Source: Solicoccozyma terricola
Taxonomy: Eukaryota > Basidiomycota > Tremellomycetes > Filobasidiales > Piskurozymaceae
DNA length: 44,000 nt
NCBI GenBank assembly: GCA_001600875.1
Contig: BCLD01000002.1
Span: 471,678 to 515,677, forward strand
Direction of reading: 5' to 3'
Under the pieces are notes generated by a model. It worked only from the letters and a program-made list of their open reading frames with translations, ran no database searches and was not told where the DNA came from. Positions 40,588 to 44,000 of the stretch are shown in pieces (position 1 is the stretch's first letter; each line of letters begins with the position of its first letter). The position numbers were made by a program, and so were the translations under genes.

Positions 40588-40798
40588 CCCTGTGTTGGAA
40601 GTGGCGAATACTGTGCTATGGTTGATGCCGAAGTATAGCATTGCAATGCATTGCAGTGCATGGCACTGCAGCATAGCAAAGGATGCAGGTGACAAAGACC
40701 TTTGTTCCAATGTTGTAAGAGTACTATATAGGTCGGCCACTTCTGGTCAAGCTCGATGTACGACAGAAGAAAAACAGCCAATTATTTACAACACCCTG
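40588..40798 (+). repeat. Solo LTR, family B, with CCCTG target-site duplication
   Basis: The LTR occupies 40593-40793 (TGTTGGAAGTGGCG...TTTACAACA) and is flanked on both sides by CCCTG (40588-40592 and 40794-40798), a perfect 5-bp duplication as Copia integrases make. It is therefore a genuine insertion later reduced by LTR-LTR recombination. Confidence 0.93.
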
Positions 40799-40837
40799 TA
40801 CAAGCAACCTGACGACTCTTGCAAGTCCTCCGTATAA

Positions 40838-41224
40838 CGTGGGCACAGCACAGGAAGAGTAGCCCAACCGCCGATAGACAGCGTCGACGTGGTTCTGAAG
40901 ATGATATCCACTGACCTGAGCGAAGAAAGAGATATGCTCTTCCAAGAGGTATATATCCGCACATTTATATTACATCACGATGGATTTGGAAAGGGCCTCC
41001 TTCGCTGACAAAAAAAAAGAATTTCCTCCTAGCTCGACCTAACCTTCAAGGCTCTTCAGGGAACCGTTCTTCATGTAGCGAAGTTATACGGCGTCACTCG
41101 TGCCCCCCCAGTTCTGCCCGAGCTGCCTGGGAGACTTGATCTTCAGCTGACTGGGCGGACATTCATCGTCTCTAAGTGCGCTCTGCTGGAAACTGCTGGG
41201 GAAACTGCCGGGATTACCTTCTGA
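40838..41224 (+). pseudogene. 3' exons of an unknown host gene
   Basis: Exon 40838-40948 encodes VAQPPIDSVDVVLKMISTD then LSEERDMLFQE. A clean 84-nt intron (40949-41032, GTATAT...CCTCCTAG) joins in phase to LDLTFKALQGTVLHVAKLYG, then VTRAPPVLPELPGRLDLQLT and TGA at 41222-41224. The in-frame stop just upstream at 40835 and the nearby LTR suggest the 5' part is lost. The protein family is unknown to me; the intron and frame continuity argue it is real coding sequence. Confidence 0.5.
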
Positions 41225-43680
41225 AGAACCTGACCTATTTGCAGCGAAACGAAGACTATTGTCACTTGTACCATTGGTTTGCTGACGGACTGGGAATGAG
41301 TCCCCTTTTCCCTCCACATGCATTTCACAAGAGCGCTTAATGACTTCTTTCGAAATTAGACCGCCAAAGACCGTCATGCACATGTCGTAACTATGTATTT
41401 ATTAAATCAGGCAACTCATTCTTTTCCATTGAATTGTAATCGGAACAAGCCGAAAATGGTTGCCTGGCATACCTATCTCCAGGCCGGTCGAATTGAATAG
41501 GTTCCCTTTAGCTCCATCATCATGGTCGAACAGAGAATAGACAATCAGAACCAAGCCATCAGTTTTCAGTTGCCGAATATCTTCCTAGTTTCACGAAAGA
41601 GTGTAGCTATACCGCTTCTTAGTAGCGCAGAAATCCTGACGATTTGATACTCACTTCAGAACCGGAAAGTGCGATAAAGGATAGGGTTCACTCTGCTGAC
41701 AGATTGGTGTTTGAATGAATGCGCCATTCATGAAGGAATCGGTATGTTATCACCAGCTCGGTGTTGATTCGGCAATTGCCACTGTAATATGTGGAGAACG
41801 TCCTTCCCCGGAAGAGTGAGCATCAAGTGCGTACGATCCGGCTCATTCAGTCGACTACAGGCGAAAATATCCTTTTTAGAAGGGTTTGGGAAAGTCCTAC
41901 TCGACCGTTTACATTATGCAACAAATGCCGGTCTATTCAATCAATCGAATTCTTGACGACAGTGGACTATCACAGAAGTCAGATTCACAGGATTTGCTTT
42001 CCGGAAATACATGAGTTACATTGAAAACCCCGTTGTGTTCCGCAGGGACTACAATTTAGACATAGCGAATGCTAATGCCGATCCGGGTCCACGGTGGTGA
42101 CAGGGAAGATGCTCAAGGGGACAAAAACTACTAAGAGGGTTCAAAGTAAGTTCACTGTGACCAAAAGTCACGAATGGAAGTCCTTTTTAACAACTTAAAC
42201 GGCAGCGAGCTCGTGGCAAACATCCGCTCATGATCGGAGAGCTGATCCGAGTAGGTCTCATCCGTGCACTCGAAGAAAACGAATCATGCGGTCCCTTGGT
42301 CAACACATTGACATCATCGACCAAGATGATTTCGCATCTTCAGGACCAACTTCATCGAGCACTCACTCACACGCCATTCTGAGCCAATATTATATGCGTT
42401 TGATCTCTGGCCACAAAGCAAACCAGCGTTTCCACATATATCTCCTCCGCACACCTATCATTGTGCTCTCCCACCGGGCGCCCTTGCAACGGCACTCGCT
42501 TCTGCCGACCTCGGACCAGATGACATCTCCCTCTGACTTTGATATATACTTTGGATATAACACCAACGTTGTTCAATTGTAGACCGAATTCTAATGCTCC
42601 CTCTGATTTCGGGAGATAATCACCCTTTGCAGGGTTGTATGAGATAAAAAGGCGTTCAAAACTTGGCTTGGATTGTCTAACAAGCTCGTCATTGTCATCA
42701 AATCATTTCCCCGAGGAATGGCCTTGCTTGAATCAAGGGAGGATAATTGAATAAATCAGACATGCTGACGCTTTCCAGTCTGACGATCCAGACGGAATTT
42801 CACGGTAGGAACATGTCTTGTTTGGACCTATTGTTGATACAGAGTATGTCAATCCATTCTTGACCGTTGTATGTATCTCCCGCCTGAATGTCTTCACTCG
42901 CATTGAGGCACTATCCAGACTTGTTGAATCCGCAGACAATTCAAATTTGTTGATTTAGACATATCCTGCAAGACAAGCCTCTCTCTTTGGAATCCCAAAC
43001 GCGCAGTGTATGCCTACCAGCTGTGCCGAATAGCCTCTATGATGCCGAACGCATGCCTTCCTTTTTCCTCATCCTCCATGCTCCACTGGCATTGAAATCC
43101 TCCACGGCCGATAGTAGATGCGCCAGAATGATGTTTTGTTGTATTCCAACGCACATGGAGCTTTGATACCTCTCGTTTGTCATCAGAGAGAGATATTGCC
43201 CTTCTCAGCCATTGTATCCACATAGGTATATGTAACATATGTGAAAAGTCTGTAATGAGTTTTATCTGTGGAGTTCAAACGAGTCGATACCACTCCCTGA
43301 GATACTATCGATGTCACTTGCCTTTGATGATTGCAGCGGTGTTCTTTGCGCGTGTGCGGTCGATCTGACCGCGGCAGATGCGTCAGAAATTCACATGGCA
43401 GTCTTCGCAGAGGAAAGACTCTCTGCAGATGTCGTTTGCACACCTTCTTGCCTTCAGCGTTTGGCAATAAGATCCGACTGGAGATAGTACACAAGCCGTA
43501 AATGCCTCTGAGAGTGCAAGAGTGCAAGAGGCTACATGACAAAGAGAATGCATTCCGCGACCAGATTCCGCTGGGTAAAGAGGTTAGCAGCAGCGGTCCG
43601 TCAACGCCAACAAGGGTGTCAAGACACTGCAAGGGGTTGCGAAGATGGCGTCACAGTTATCAGTAAGAACTAGGCTGAGA
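41225..43680. other. Long stretch with no recognisable gene
   Basis: Only weak coding-like bits: plus strand about 42205-42380 reads LMIGELIRVGLIRALEENES after an acceptor-like AACGGCAG, and minus strand 43014-43238 reads ISLSDDKREVSKLHVRWNTT. No domain, no RNA gene, and no repeat shared with the rest of the window was found by eye. Confidence 0.4.
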
Positions 43681-43823
43681 CTGTGAGATTATGAATCTAT
43701 CCTTGATCTAACTCAACACTATGCACCTATTGCTATAGAGGATGAGGAAGAGAGGATAGGGAGTTGTCTAAACTAAGATTGAGAACCGAAGTGGGACGCT
43801 GTCACGTGACGTGATTTCCGACA
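43681..43823 (-). repeat. Probable 3' LTR of a Copia element (family D), end uncertain
   Basis: On the minus strand TGTCGGAAATCACGTCACG starts at 43823, right after the purine-rich GAGTGGGAG that follows the polyprotein end. The distal end is a guess (a CTCACA near 43682). It carries a CACGTGAC core. Confidence 0.5.
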
Positions 43824-44000
43824 CTCCCACTCGTACCAACTTCGGGTTGTTTGGTTACCTTCAGGAGTCCCAACTGGTCTCTCAGGTCATTGCCTAGTTC
43901 AGCAGGTAGTCCCTTTGTAAGGATGTCGGCATGGTTATTTTTGGATGCGACGTGGTCGACGGTGATAGTCTTGTCGTCCCTCTTTTCACGCAAGTAGCTC
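43824..44000 (-). pseudogene. Copia RNase H C-terminus (element D), cut by the window edge
   Basis: The minus-strand frame reads YLREKRDDKTITVDHVASKN, then NHADILTKGLPAELGNDL and QLGLLK: the Copia polyprotein end (the ADILTK motif) in a different family from elements A and B (GLPAE instead of PLPGPRH). It continues beyond the window. Confidence 0.9.

Overview
The window looks like nuclear DNA of a filamentous basidiomycete, probably an Agaricomycete. The evidence is: protein-coding genes split by short GT-AG introns (about 45-90 nt), abundant decayed Ty1/Copia retrotransposons, nuclear copies of mitochondrial rRNA, an interstitial (TTAGGG)5 tract, and a TPR-CHAT protein of a kind common in mushroom-forming fungi. 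Scattered single Ns and several one-base frameshifts next to homopolymers point to a draft-quality consensus, so some apparent pseudogenes may be sequence errors.

Layout. 1-2950: Copia gag/pol relics, a MITE-like palindromic repeat and LTR debris. 2950-4800: N-rich, mosaic DNA with a mitochondrial LSU rRNA fragment (about 3309-3515). 6755-7597: an intact 280-aa gene that resembles fungal gasdermin-like proteins (RCD-1/HET-Q1 type). An inverted LTR follows, then a decayed piece of a TPR-CHAT gene (9007-9215). 9840-13642: two minus-strand metabolic genes, a Gre2/DFR-like NAD(P) reductase and a berberine-bridge (BBE-like) FAD oxidase. 14674-16823: a chimeric block in which a NIMA-like kinase is cut off in its activation segment and runs into an opposite-strand, GC-rich, bacterial-looking TIR-NB-ARC gene, itself split by a 275-bp acyl-CoA synthetase exon piece. 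20447-24489: an intact TPR-CHAT protease-like gene, the best-preserved large gene here. 26011-26432: interstitial telomere repeat and a subtelomere-like repeat whose partner is at 17.95 kb. 27.9-32.5 kb: one arm of a long inverted repeat (the other arm is at 38.5-39.3 kb), Copia pieces, solo LTRs and a third TPR-CHAT fragment. 32758-33802: a truncated FMN-dependent L-lactate dehydrogenase. 33786-36126: an intact five-exon gene for a 681-aa nuclear protein with paired Cys clusters. 36.5-40.8 kb: Copia pol relics with complete LTRs. 41.2-43.8 kb: nothing recognisable. 43.8-44.0 kb: the 3' end of another Copia element, on the minus strand.

The most interesting theme is a concentration of regulated-cell-death and innate-immunity parts: a gasdermin-like pore-former, three TPR-CHAT loci (one intact, one only 1.4 kb downstream of the gasdermin-like gene) and a decayed TIR-NB-ARC receptor-like gene. 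Fungal gasdermins are known to pair with subtilisin- or CHAT-type proteases. The window could therefore be a repeat-shuffled remnant of such a locus. This is inference; the individual domain calls are stronger than the proposed system.
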